The notes beneath the pieces were generated by a model. It was not told where the DNA came from. It saw only the letters and a list, made by a program, of their open reading frames with translations, and made no database searches. Below are positions 1 to 6,262 of a stretch of DNA of 14,129 nt, one piece after another. This DNA comes from Proteobacteria bacterium UBA6908 (lineage in GTDB: Bacteria > Pseudomonadota > Gammaproteobacteria > Acidiferrobacterales > UBA6901): positions 5,478-19,606 of the forward strand of contig DKBE01000042.1 of NCBI GenBank assembly GCA_002451085.1. Reading direction: 5' to 3'. A program made the translations under genes and the position numbers. Within the stretch, counting starts at the first letter, position 1, and each line of letters opens with the position of its first letter.

Positions 1-73
1 CGATGCCGAGGAAAAAGAACAGCAACACCGCCAGCACGATGAGTGTAGTGCTTACCGCCGACATGTCATGCAT
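1..73 (-). CDS. Small membrane protein, N-terminal part only (runs off the window)
   Basis: This reading frame starts at ATG 73-71 and is still open at the window edge. The 24 visible residues begin MHDMSAVST and continue into a purely hydrophobic run (LIVLAVLLFFFLGI), so an N-terminal membrane helix is clear. A strong ribosome-binding site (GGAGG) lies about six bases upstream. It starts 15 bp after the stop of the 40-residue gene, and both follow the cytochrome b gene, so it is probably the next member of the same operon. I do not recognise the family. A second in-frame ATG at 64-62 is a possible alternative start. Confidence is moderate because only the start is visible. Confidence 0.55.
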   Translation of the reverse strand, partial: MHDMSAVSTTLIVLAVLLFFFLGI

Positions 74-88
74 ACCTTGCCTCCGGTC

Positions 89-211
89 TCATCCGCGCGG
101 GTCGGTCAACATCACCCAGATGGCAAACAGTCCCCATAACGTCCACAGGCCGACCAGCGCCAGCGCCGAATAGGCGACGACCTTCTGCCATGGCTTGAGC
201 GGGGTCATCAT
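89..211 (-). CDS. 40-residue single-helix membrane protein linked to cytochrome b
   Basis: A short frame of 40 codons plus TGA. The protein begins MMTPLKPWQKVVAY, has one hydrophobic tryptophan-rich helix (about residues 13-35) and ends DPRG. Its first ATG overlaps the stop of the cytochrome b gene in an ATGA junction (208-211), which normally means translational coupling and roughly matched expression. The next gene follows after 15 bp with a good ribosome-binding site. The position suggests a small accessory subunit that stabilises or anchors the cytochrome b complex, but no motif proves this and I do not recognise the family. The coupling, composition and length argue against a chance frame. 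Confidence 0.7.
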   Translation of the reverse strand: MMTPLKPWQKVVAYSALALVGLWTLWGLFAIWVMLTDPRG

Positions 212-1137
212 GACTTGCCGCCCTTGCGGCCGGTTTCCGCCAGCAGCTCACGGCTCTCGAGCATGTCCTGCAGGGCCTTGCGCTCTGCCGGCTGTTCCAC
301 CAGGTTGCGCAGATATTCGAGGAAGTGCTCCTCGATCTGGTGCTCGCGGGTAATCTTGCCGGTGAGGAAGGTCCACTGCATCGGGAATCGCCCGGGCGCG
401 AGGTGCACGTTGTACCAGTGCCAGAACGCGATCACGAGCAGCGCCAGCAGCGCCTCGTGCGGGTGCGACAGGCGCATCAGTTCCTGCCAGTGCGACGCGA
501 CGCTTGTCGGCAGGATCATGGCCCACAGTTCCGGGAACAGGAACGATGATCCCGACACCACCATTACGGTATTGCCGAAGGCCGCCGCGAAGTAGTGGAT
601 CTTCTGTTTGTAATTGAACTTGTCCATTTCCGGACGCGTTTTGCGCTTGCCCGCAAAGTACTGCAGGTCCTCGCGGAAATCGCGCACGTCCTTCCACAGC
701 GGGATGATGGTGCGGCGGATGTCGAAGGTGCCGGCCCGCATCCGCCACCAGCTGCCAAGTGTGATGGTCAGCACGTGATAGATCATCGAAACGATCATAA
801 TGACGGCGATGGTGCGATGGATGATGCGCGTAACGCTCACGCCACCGAGCACCTGATTGAACGGTTCCGCCCAGAACGACTCGAAAAAGTGAATAGGCAG
901 GCCGGTAAAGGCCAGCATCAGGAAGGTCACGAACGTCAGCATGTGCTGGATCCGGATGTGGATCGAGTAGCGGTACAGATCGCCGAGCGGGTTCGAGACC
1001 ACGTTCTTGTAGAGCAGCACCCGGTCGTCGGGCAGTATCGCCACCAGAGTCTCGATCTCGTCGCGATCCTTCGCCCCCACGCGGTTCTGCAGCATGCTGG
1101 TTTCGAGCACGTCACGCGCTTCTCTGGACAATTTCAT
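208..1137 (-). CDS. Cytochrome b561/FdhI-like diheme membrane subunit (quinol oxidation)
   Basis: A 309-residue protein with about four hydrophobic segments (roughly residues 62-82, 104-128, 181-202 and 226-246), the usual fold of prokaryotic cytochrome b561 and formate dehydrogenase gamma subunits. Histidines at 60/65, 107, 121, 227, 240 and 245 lie in or next to these helices and are candidate ligands for two haem b. The charged region 150-178 is a cytoplasmic or periplasmic loop, and the last 50 residues are a soluble tail. The start ATG has an upstream AGGAAGGA ribosome-binding site. It lies 33 bp after a gene for a membrane-anchored octaheme cytochrome c, the same b-plus-multiheme-c pairing as CbcB/CbcA of Geobacter, so the likely role is taking electrons from quinol and passing them to that cytochrome. 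The b-type assignment is firm; the partner and the direction of electron flow are inferred. Confidence 0.85.
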   Translation of the reverse strand: MKLSREARDVLETSMLQNRVGAKDRDEIETLVAILPDDRVLLYKNVVSNPLGDLYRYSIHIRIQHMLTFVTFLMLAFTGLPIHFFESFWAEPFNQVLGGVSVTRIIHRTIAVIMIVSMIYHVLTITLGSWWRMRAGTFDIRRTIIPLWKDVRDFREDLQYFAGKRKTRPEMDKFNYKQKIHYFAAAFGNTVMVVSGSSFLFPELWAMILPTSVASHWQELMRLSHPHEALLALLVIAFWHWYNVHLAPGRFPMQWTFLTGKITREHQIEEHFLEYLRNLVEQPAERKALQDMLESRELLAETGRKGGKS

Positions 1138-1170
1138 TGTTATTCCTTCCTCACCATTTTATCTTTGGCC

Positions 1171-2286
1171 TCAGACCACCCGGTCGCGGCCACGTTTGCT
1201 CTTGCGCCACCACGACGAGCCGTGCGTCAGCCGCCAGGCTACGCCGTCGCGACGTCGCCCGAACGTTTCGAACAGTGACAGGCCTACCAGGCCGGTAATC
1301 ACTACATAGCCGACGATGTTGTAGATCAGCTCGGCAAAGTAGCGGAACGGGTTGTCGCCACGCTTGCTGGTCGGGTGCGGATCGAGCTGAGCGTAGTTCT
1401 TGTCGGCATAGGTGTGGCAACGCTTGCAGGTTTCAACCCGCCGGTCCTTGTGCACCGGCGATGCCGGGTCGCGCGACGGACGAATCTCGTGCACGCTCTT
1501 GTAGTAGTTAACCGTGTCGGCGTGGCAGTCAAGGCAGTTGGCTGCCGCGGCAAAACCGTATTTCACCATCTTGCCATGGAAGCTTTCCTCGTACGATTCA
1601 ACCGCAATCGCAAACTTACGGCCGATCTCACGTCCCTCCGCGCTGGCCTTTTTCTGATGTCGCTCAACCATGCGCTTGTCGTCATGGCAGGTGGAGCACA
1701 GCGCCACAATCTGCTCCGGCGTGCGCCGCACTTCGCGGATGCGTCGGGAGGTGTGGTTGTACCAGCGGTTTACAAAATTACGGTCCTCGTGGCACAGCGT
1801 GCAGCGGTCGGTGATCTGTTTCGGCGGCGCCAGCTCCGTCGGGTTGTACAGCGGGTTGGTGTGGCAGGTGATGCAGTACGGCTTGTCGGCATCGGTTCCA
1901 ATGGCTTGCTTGCTGCGGCCGTGGACACTCTCGCGATAGGCATCGACAATCGGCTTGTGACTGAAGGGTTTGCCGGTGGCCGGATTCTTGACCGAGTGAC
2001 ATTCGGTACTGCAGGTCACGCCGGTCTTGATAGGCTTGTGCGGTAGCTCGTTGATCTCGGTGTGACAATCGCGGCACGGCACGTTGCGGTGCACCGTGCG
2101 CGAGAACACTTCGGGCAGAATGTAGTAACTGCGCAGTACGCCGTCATCGGTAATGCGTGCCATGCGCGGGTACTTGTGACACAACAGGCAACCTTCTGTG
2201 TCCTGAAAGCCGGGTGCCGGTGTCGCAGCCGCAACACCGGCCAGGCCCAAGCCGAGCAAGACGATCAACCAGCGGTGCATGCGCAT
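1171..2286 (-). CDS. Membrane-anchored octaheme cytochrome c, CbcA-like
   Basis: A 371-residue exported protein with a signal peptide (residues 1 to about 21) and one C-terminal hydrophobic segment (about 318-340) followed by a basic tail (RRRD, RKSKRGRDR). The haem domain therefore sits in the periplasm, tethered to the inner membrane. Seven CXXCH motifs lie at residues 33, 71, 138, 162, 197, 251 and 287. An eighth site at 92-97 is CSTECH, a CX3CH variant. It is followed after 33 bp by the cytochrome b gene and starts 18 bp after the soluble octaheme gene. The architecture (haem domain plus C-terminal anchor, adjacent to a cytochrome b) matches the known CbcA type of quinol oxidoreductase; CbcA as I recall it has seven haems, so this would be one more. 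Likely role: accept electrons from cytochrome b and hand them to periplasmic cytochromes. Confidence 0.85.
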   Translation of the reverse strand: MRMHRWLIVLLGLGLAGVAAATPAPGFQDTEGCLLCHKYPRMARITDDGVLRSYYILPEVFSRTVHRNVPCRDCHTEINELPHKPIKTGVTCSTECHSVKNPATGKPFSHKPIVDAYRESVHGRSKQAIGTDADKPYCITCHTNPLYNPTELAPPKQITDRCTLCHEDRNFVNRWYNHTSRRIREVRRTPEQIVALCSTCHDDKRMVERHQKKASAEGREIGRKFAIAVESYEESFHGKMVKYGFAAAANCLDCHADTVNYYKSVHEIRPSRDPASPVHKDRRVETCKRCHTYADKNYAQLDPHPTSKRGDNPFRYFAELIYNIVGYVVITGLVGLSLFETFGRRRDGVAWRLTHGSSWWRKSKRGRDRVV

Positions 2287-2304
2287 ATCGAAACCCTTCG
2301 TCCC

Positions 2305-3309
2305 TCACTTGTCATGGCAGTTCCCGCACATCTCGGGCATACGCAGACGTTGCTTCTCGCCTGCGCCTTTGGCCGCCGCGGCAGTCTTGAGCACCCCACG
2401 CGCGTGCACATTATGACAGGTGCCGCAGAACACCTTCCCGGTGCCGGGATCAAGTGGCAGCGAAATGTTGTTCCGTCGCTCCATGACCCGCATGCGATCG
2501 AGCACCCGCGCCGTCGGCACACGCAGGTGGTCCGGCAGCGCTCCGGTCTTGAACGAAAATCCGCCCGGGTGCGGCTTCCACGGATGGCAACCGGTACACA
2601 ACCGGCTCAGGTCCTGCTTGACCGTGAAATCGACTTTGCGCTCGCCGGTCATATCGGGCGGCGTGTCGTGGCACACGAGGCAGGTCGATTCGCGCAACTG
2701 GCCGGTCTTGTCCAGCTGATCGTGTGGATTCAGGCGCGGATACTGCTCCGGGTCATGGCAGCGGTAACAGAGCGCGGTACGGTCGCGGTACGGACCCTCG
2801 CGGAAGAAACGTGGGTTGAGCCCGCGCGCCCCGACACGTTGCGGCAGGCAGGTCATGGGCACATCGTGGCAGGTGATGCAGCTGATGGTGCCGCGCGCGC
2901 GTGCCACGGCCTGTGCAAACGGCTTTGACAACCGCGTTTTCATCTCCTTCGGGACAGGCATGCCGGTCGGATGAATATAACTGTGATCGGACAATGCCGC
3001 GTGACAGGTACTGCACAGCCGGTTAATGTCGGCATCGCGCAACTTGAGGTTGGTGCGCGTCGGCGTGCCGGCATGACAGGCCTGACAGGCATCGCGTCGC
3101 CAGTGCGGATTCGGCACCTGCGCGAGCGTCAATGCACCCTCGGCCACCAGCTTCGGGATTTGCTGCGGCACGCTCAACAACTGTTCTTCATTCTTCTTGG
3201 ACATAGCCGATTGCTTTTGTTGTTCTGGCGGAGAAGCAGCGCCGGCCGACAGCGCCACAACCAGCAGGCCGACTCCGCTCAACCAAATTACCCTGCATAG
3301 GCCTTGCAT
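2305..3309 (-). CDS. Soluble periplasmic octaheme cytochrome c
   Basis: A 334-residue protein with a signal peptide (residues 1 to about 25, ending SAGAA) and no other membrane segment, so it should be a soluble periplasmic protein. Eight CXXCH motifs lie at residues 75, 99, 144, 181, 210, 238, 295 and 328; the last is four residues from the C-terminus. It is the first gene of the inner-membrane module, downstream of an FNR-like box. Its stop is 18 bp before the anchored octaheme gene. The likely job is to carry electrons across the periplasm between the quinol-oxidising complex and the outer-membrane module. I cannot assign it to a named family. ATG 3309 is the only plausible in-frame start after an upstream in-frame stop, but no good ribosome-binding site stands directly before it. 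Confidence 0.85.
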   Translation of the reverse strand: MQGLCRVIWLSGVGLLVVALSAGAASPPEQQKQSAMSKKNEEQLLSVPQQIPKLVAEGALTLAQVPNPHWRRDACQACHAGTPTRTNLKLRDADINRLCSTCHAALSDHSYIHPTGMPVPKEMKTRLSKPFAQAVARARGTISCITCHDVPMTCLPQRVGARGLNPRFFREGPYRDRTALCYRCHDPEQYPRLNPHDQLDKTGQLRESTCLVCHDTPPDMTGERKVDFTVKQDLSRLCTGCHPWKPHPGGFSFKTGALPDHLRVPTARVLDRMRVMERRNNISLPLDPGTGKVFCGTCHNVHARGVLKTAAAAKGAGEKQRLRMPEMCGNCHDK

Positions 3310-3320
3310 CGTGAGTGCAT
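3288..3320 (-). other. Possible 10-codon leader frame overlapping the octaheme cytochrome start
   Basis: An ATG at 3320-3318 has a well-spaced GAGGG six bases upstream and opens a frame of ten codons (MHSRCKAYAG) ending in TAA at 3290-3288. It overlaps the first 22 bases of the octaheme cytochrome gene in another frame. The cytochrome ATG itself lacks a well-placed ribosome-binding site, so ribosomes loaded at the leader could start the main gene by coupling. The frame is short enough to be chance. Confidence 0.25.
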
Positions 3321-3374
3321 CCGTACCCTCAGGCCAGCACCCGTGTTACCGGTGCAGACCGTATTGTTGAAAAA

Positions 3375-3380
3375 ATCCTA
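3375..3380 (-). promoter_or_regulatory. Candidate -10 element of the inner-membrane cytochrome operon
   Basis: Read on the minus strand this is TAGGAT, four of six matches to TATAAT. Its centre is 32 bp from the centre of the FNR-like box, the spacing of a class II FNR promoter (box at -41.5). It predicts a start near 3368 and a 5' leader of about 58 bases. This is inference from spacing only. Confidence 0.4.
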
Positions 3381-3402
3381 CTGCCCAATACCGGTGGCGT
3401 TC

Positions 3403-3416
3403 ATGATTCAGATCAA
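3403..3416 (-). promoter_or_regulatory. FNR/CRP-family operator-like palindrome upstream of the octaheme gene
   Basis: The + strand reads ATGATTCAGATCAA, which matches the FNR consensus TTGAT-N4-ATCAA at every defined position but one. It lies about 100 bp upstream of the first gene of the inner-membrane module, and a candidate -10 stands at the class II spacing. The family is named from the consensus; ANR, DNR and other CRP/FNR proteins recognise near-identical sites. A second such box precedes the tetraheme gene. Confidence 0.6.
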
Positions 3417-3442
3417 AAAATCCGCCAGGCAACGTATTTTTT
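3415..3442 (-). terminator. Weak terminator-like inverted repeat after the dodecaheme gene
   Basis: A perfect 7-bp inverted repeat (A6T at 3415-3421 and AT6 at 3436-3442) encloses a GC-rich loop with a small GCC/GGC stem, eight bases past the dodecaheme stop. In the direction of transcription it ends in six T, as an intrinsic terminator would, but the GC stem is too short for a confident call. The T-run overlaps the last two bases of the FNR-like box. Confidence 0.3.
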
Positions 3443-3449
3443 CGCCGCG

Positions 3450-5210
3450 TCACATACCACCACCGCCGCCCATGCCACCGCACATACCGCCGCCCATGCC
3501 ACCGCCGGCACCATAGGTGCATGGATTATGATTCTGTCCATGGCAGCTGAGATAGCATCGACCGGAAAAGGTCCCGGTGGATTCGAAGCGCAGAATGCCG
3601 GATGAACTCGGACTGACCACAGATGTGTTGAAGTTGATCAATTTGCTGTTGTTGACGCTATTGCCCTGGGTGATGCTGATGCCGTGCGGTTCGTGGCAGG
3701 TATTACATGCCGCACGCTCTCCGACGACATGTTTATTGTGCAACGGGAAACTTTGATTCCCGAGTATGCTGGTGCGACTGTGACAGTTGTAACAGAGCGC
3801 ATAGGCCGAATTGCTTTCAGTGTTTGGATCCTGGGTCAGATACTGACGCACCAGCAGCGGCGTATAGGCTGAACCATGCGGGCCATTCGGCCCGACACCG
3901 CCGGCCTTCGGCCCGGTATCGTTGTTGTGGCAGTCAGAGCAATTGATCGTACTAGAAGTCGAAAGACCAGCGGGGGCACCGCTCAAGCTCGGCACATTCG
4001 AGTTCTTGCCGGGTCCCTCGACCGGGTGATACGACGGGTTGGCGGTATCGAATTCGAGGCGCACATTGGTTTGAGCGATTTGGCGCGTGGTACGCGGTGC
4101 CGGCTTGCCGGGGCTATCGGCATGGCAGCGGAAACAGATCTGGTATTCCCTGGTTGCCGGATTGACCTCGCTACCGGTAGCCCCCACTCCGCGTACGCTG
4201 GTGAGCGGACCCGGCAGCGTCCCGGCTCCGGCGCGCACAGCATGCGGATTGTGACAGTCGTAACACTCGACATGACGCGCGCTCACCACCGCCGGTTCGT
4301 TCGGCTGGTGCACACCGGTGGTGCTGGTGATCGGGTGGCGCGAGAACTTGTTGAACTCCGTCATGATGTCCTTCTGCGCCACGTGCGCATTGTGGCAGGA
4401 CGAACAGTTACTTTCTTCGGCTGCAAAATTCAGCAGCCGCTGGCGGCCACCGGCCGTGTGCGGCTTGTGACAATTCAGGCAGGCATTGGCCGACACCGTG
4501 GTCAGCGGGCTGGTCGGCCAGGGATCGGGGGGTACGCCGTTCCAGGTGGCGTTCGAGGTGTTGTGTGCCGACTGCACCCAGTTATTCTTTACATGGCAGG
4601 TCTGGCACAGCGCCGAACGGACATTGGCCACCACCAGGAACTTGCCGTTGGTGTCATCGTGCGGATTATGGCAGGAAGTGCACTGCATCTGACCATTGCG
4701 ATCGAGCTTGACCGCCCCGGTGAGTGTGGCCGGATTCACCAGCTCGCCACGCTGACTGGCCAACGACGCGGTGTAGTTGAATGAAATCGGATGATCGTCA
4801 GACAGATCCGTGCCCAGACGCCCGGGACCCGTCGGGATGGTGGTCACGCCACCCGACATGCTAATGGGCGTCGCGGAACTCAGGATCTCACCAAGCGCGA
4901 TGGTGCCATCGTGGCAACTGAGACACAGAATCGAAGCGCCTGTCGGCTGGCCGGGCGTCGCGACTGCCGTCGTGCTGCTGTAGGGTGTATACGTGCTGCC
5001 GGGACTGCGACGGTTCCAGAGGGGACTGTTGGGTGCGGCACTGTGCGGGGTGTGGCAGAACACGCAGATCTGCGATTCGCTGGTCGCCTTGATCGTGCCG
5101 GGCCCGCTGACCGAGAGATTATGCTTGCTGCTGCTGACCGGTGCTGCAGCAGCCGGCATCACGAGCGCCATGGCGACGACGATGAGCGGATGAATAGCAT
5201 GTCGTTTCAT
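3450..5210 (-). CDS. Dodecaheme cytochrome c with N-terminal nanowire-subunit-like domain and Gly/Met tail
   Basis: A 586-residue exported protein (signal peptide to about residue 23). Eleven CXXCH motifs start at residues 49, 96, 177, 202, 244, 269, 316, 359, 424, 473 and 502. A twelfth site at 552-557 is CYLSCH (CX3CH). Several are of the doubled-CXXCH style, with a second His two or three residues on (CHTPH, CHNPH, CHKPH, CHEPH). Residues 30-207 align throughout with the tetraheme protein encoded at 9748-10434: ICVFCHTPH, PLWN, LCLSCHDGT, DDHPISF and CTSCHNPH all have counterparts, including His30, 56, 140 and 184. Residues 208-557 add eight haems. The C-terminus (about 568-586) is almost only Gly and Met with one Cys. 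The start overlaps the NHL lipoprotein stop (ATGA, 5207-5210). It is probably the bridge or capping cytochrome of the outer-membrane complex; its side of the membrane is not known. Confidence 0.87.
   Translation of the reverse strand: MKRHAIHPLIVVAMALVMPAAAAPVSSSKHNLSVSGPGTIKATSESQICVFCHTPHSAAPNSPLWNRRSPGSTYTPYSSTTAVATPGQPTGASILCLSCHDGTIALGEILSSATPISMSGGVTTIPTGPGRLGTDLSDDHPISFNYTASLASQRGELVNPATLTGAVKLDRNGQMQCTSCHNPHDDTNGKFLVVANVRSALCQTCHVKNNWVQSAHNTSNATWNGVPPDPWPTSPLTTVSANACLNCHKPHTAGGRQRLLNFAAEESNCSSCHNAHVAQKDIMTEFNKFSRHPITSTTGVHQPNEPAVVSARHVECYDCHNPHAVRAGAGTLPGPLTSVRGVGATGSEVNPATREYQICFRCHADSPGKPAPRTTRQIAQTNVRLEFDTANPSYHPVEGPGKNSNVPSLSGAPAGLSTSSTINCSDCHNNDTGPKAGGVGPNGPHGSAYTPLLVRQYLTQDPNTESNSAYALCYNCHSRTSILGNQSFPLHNKHVVGERAACNTCHEPHGISITQGNSVNNSKLINFNTSVVSPSSSGILRFESTGTFSGRCYLSCHGQNHNPCTYGAGGGMGGGMCGGMGGGGGM
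3462..3505. repeat. 24-bp tandem duplication in the Gly/Met tail of the dodecaheme gene
   Basis: Twenty identical bases at 3462-3481 recur at 3486-3505, a period of 24 bp (eight codons). The repeat encodes the GGM/GGGM units at the C-terminus of the dodecaheme cytochrome and points to recent slippage or duplication within the tail. Confidence 0.7.
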
Positions 5211-6262
5211 GGCTGGGTCCCGATGTAGCGCAATACCTGCACACGCTGATTGTGCGAGTCGGCGATATAGATAATGTTATCTTCACTGACAAACAGTCCG
5301 GTCGGCAACCAGAACTCACCCTCCGCTCGGCCCTGACTGCCGATCGCCAACAGAAACACACCGTTACGGTCGAAGATCTGCAAGGCATGAAACATGGAAT
5401 CGACAACGTAAACATGACCAAAACGGTCGGTTGCCACGCCTTTGGGTCGCGACAAATCGCCGGTGGCATTGCCAAGACGTCCGAAGCGACCGAGGAAGCG
5501 GCCTGCGGAGTCAAACATCTGGATGCGGAAGTTGAGTGAATCGGTGACATAGAGTCGGCCGTCGCGGTCGCGCGCAATCAGAGTCGGAAAATTGAAGTTG
5601 CCGTCGCCATCGCCACGCTGACCAAACCGCGCGCGCTCTTTGCCGTCAAGTCCGATCGCCACAACCTGGTGCGCAGCCGTATCGACGATAAACAATTGCT
5701 GACCCACCGGGTCGAACACCAGCCCGGTCGGCTGCCGCAGCGAAGTCTCCAGCGCCATTGGCTTGGCCTGTTTGGCTCCAGGTTGAATGACCAGAATCTG
5801 GGCGAGCGCCGAATCGGCTACATAGACCTCGCCACGTGCACCGATGGTGAGGCCAACCGGGCTGGGCAATATCGCCGCGTCGACCCCCTGAACCAATCGA
5901 TAGCGACCGCGACGCACATCGAAACACTGAACACCCTTCGCGCCCGGGTCGGCCACGTACAGCGTGCCGTCAGGCGTTTCGACGACCGCCATTGGGCGCA
6001 CCAGATGCGCGTCGGACTCTCCCACGAAGAATTCGGCGAGTCGTTCGAGAAAACCCTTCTTAATACCAAGATCCGCTGGTCGCGAAAAAGACCGCACGTA
6101 TGAGATGCGCGGATCGGCGGGTGGCTCCGGCCAGACGCGTGTCATGGCTTGCTTGTCCGGTTCCGCGGCAGGCATCGTGGCAGCACAACCACCCACCAAC
6201 AGAACTGCACCTACCACGATGGGTCGACACCACGCCTGAATTGTCATGAATTGTTCTCGCAT
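5207..6262 (-). CDS. NHL-repeat beta-propeller lipoprotein (second copy)
   Basis: A 351-residue protein with a lipoprotein signal (LLVGGC, Cys26 as the lipidation site) followed by a short linker and a beta-propeller of about six NHL repeats at roughly residues 88, 134, 178, 225, 272 and 318. The typical patterns are LYVADPG, VYVADS, LYVTDSLNFRIQMFD, VYVVDS and IYIADSHNQRVQV. The start of the mature region (PPADPRISY, then SFSRPADLG) matches the paralogue encoded at 8407-9573. The stop of the beta-barrel gene overlaps this start by one base (TGATG), and its own stop overlaps the dodecaheme start. NHL propellers act as protein-interaction platforms, so the likely role is as an outer-membrane-anchored scaffold for the barrel and cytochromes. 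ATG 6247 is an equally good alternative start (346 residues). Confidence 0.85.
   Translation of the reverse strand: MREQFMTIQAWCRPIVVGAVLLVGGCAATMPAAEPDKQAMTRVWPEPPADPRISYVRSFSRPADLGIKKGFLERLAEFFVGESDAHLVRPMAVVETPDGTLYVADPGAKGVQCFDVRRGRYRLVQGVDAAILPSPVGLTIGARGEVYVADSALAQILVIQPGAKQAKPMALETSLRQPTGLVFDPVGQQLFIVDTAAHQVVAIGLDGKERARFGQRGDGDGNFNFPTLIARDRDGRLYVTDSLNFRIQMFDSAGRFLGRFGRLGNATGDLSRPKGVATDRFGHVYVVDSMFHALQIFDRNGVFLLAIGSQGRAEGEFWLPTGLFVSEDNIIYIADSHNQRVQVLRYIGTQP

Noticed and set aside
595..1278. Long plus-strand open frame of 227 codons
   Set aside because: It lies antisense to the cytochrome b gene and the end of the anchored octaheme gene, has no recognisable domain or ribosome-binding site, and its composition is that of a GC-rich shadow frame.
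2062..2928. Plus-strand open frame of 288 codons
   Set aside because: Antisense to the two octaheme genes, whose CXXCH motifs are unmistakable; the frame has no domain.
3876..4784. Plus-strand open frame of 302 codons
   Set aside because: Antisense shadow of the dodecaheme gene. It is rich in Arg, Gly and Ala, with no motif.
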